Positions 63,126 through 64,000 of a stretch of DNA of 64,000 nt are shown piece by piece (the first letter of the stretch is position 1; each line of letters opens with the position of its first letter). The translations under genes were made by a program, and so were the position numbers. The notes under the pieces were generated by a model, which was given only the letters and a program-made list of their open reading frames with translations, did not search any database and was not told where the DNA came from. Origin of the DNA: Cacajao melanocephalus (taxonomy: Eukaryota; Chordata; Mammalia; Primates; Pitheciidae); assembly GCA_963573385.1 (NCBI GenBank), contig CAUYLG010033196.1, forward strand, positions 62,001 through 126,000, written 5' to 3'.

Positions 63126-64000
63126 GACTGATGTCACTGCACACCCTCCACAAAGCCTCCGCTAGCTATCCCTCCAGTGTTCTCTCTTCCACGAAAAGGA
63201 TGTAGGATGTAAAGCCTGCTTCATTCTGTTTCTCTTCGGCCTTCCTGATTATAAAGTTACCCTGGACAGACTCAGTTCTGTGTAAATTGCTCTAAGTACA
63301 AGGCTACTGGCATGGCTTTGATGCTCCTTTTCCTAATTATTTGCATATGCAGTGACACCTAGGTTTAGAAATCCAGTTTTTGAAATGTGTGTTTGAAAAT
63401 AATTTCTATAGTTAAATTTGATCCATGACTGCCTTTGGCTTATGACTGCCTCATCACTTACTAAGCTGGGGCAAGTGGCTCTGGGTACACATGCTGAAGG
63501 GAAGCCCAGCTAGCCAATCTTGCCTGGCACCTGCATGGCTCTCCCAGGGACCCTGAGATATCCGTTGGCATCTGGGGCTTCAGATGCTATCCCTGGCTGA
63601 GCCCCGCCTCTCCAAGAGAGCCCAGGCCCCCTGACTACCCATTGTTGCTGCTGGGCACTGCCCTCTGAGTGACTCTTGTTCTCTGCTCATCCCTCCCTCC
63701 ATATTTCCTACTCTGGAGAGTGAAGAAATGGGAAAATGGGGGAGGTGGAGTAGACATACCTGCCAGGAATAGATGTTGTTGATTCCCTCGGCACCAGAGA
63801 GCAGTTATGGTCATTTCAGATAACACCACGGATGGAGACGTGATCATATTAGAGTAATTAGAGCCATTAGGGACCAGGCCGAGGGCCAAGCACTTCTCAC
63901 GGAGGTCTATCAATTCATTGCCACTAACTCCAAAAGAGGTGGATATTATTAATTGCCTACAATATACACCAAAAAACTCAAGGCTCATTGAGGGACCAGA

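Overview
The window is primate nuclear DNA. It carries the 3' two-thirds of one gene on the minus strand, GRIN2B, which encodes the GluN2B (NR2B) subunit of the NMDA-type glutamate receptor. A primate source is shown by several dimeric 7SL-derived Alu elements (J, S and a Y/Sc-like copy), a MADE1 mariner fragment and MaLR LTRs. The translated exons are almost identical to the human protein as I remember it. They appear to differ at a few residues (Ile441, Ala1227-Ala1228, Thr857 and a missing codon near 1410), so a non-human simian is more likely than human. That point rests on recall and needs an alignment.

Layout, read along the gene from high to low coordinates: an upstream intron (64000-55184); nine coding exons at 55183-54981, 54177-54006, 53778-53625, 50437-50312, 47729-47500, 12968-12808, 11017-10830, 8227-7989 and 5560-3707; then 3706 bases of 3' UTR running off the window. 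Every junction is GT-AG. The reading frame closes exactly: 3327 coding bases including the stop, 1108 residues, codons 376 to 1484 in human numbering with one codon absent. Together the exons encode the end of the amino-terminal domain, ligand-binding lobes S1 and S2, M1, the M2 pore loop with the Asn615/Asn616 site, M3 with [10 protein letters not shown]4, and the long cytoplasmic tail ending in the PDZ ligand ESDV. The exon numbers used (5-13) assume the last exon is 13.

The 34.5-kb intron at 12969-47499 holds most of the interspersed repeats: Alu, MIR, L2, L1, CR1/L3-like, MADE1, MaLR LTRs and one larger ERV-type LTR that splits a MIR. It also holds two minisatellites (51-bp and 38-bp periods), a 233-bp direct duplication and several microsatellites. 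By contrast, 1 to about 10,200 looks almost free of recognisable transposons.

I see no second protein-coding gene, no structural RNA gene, no CRISPR array and no new multigene system. The points most worth a second look are non-coding: a very strong G-quadruplex motif in the 3' UTR transcript, a perfect 19-bp hairpin in an intron, two splice acceptors with repeat-modified pyrimidine-rich upstream sequence, the minisatellites, a tiny L1 tail nested inside another L1, the 233-bp duplication, and repeat-poor blocks that look like candidate enhancers.
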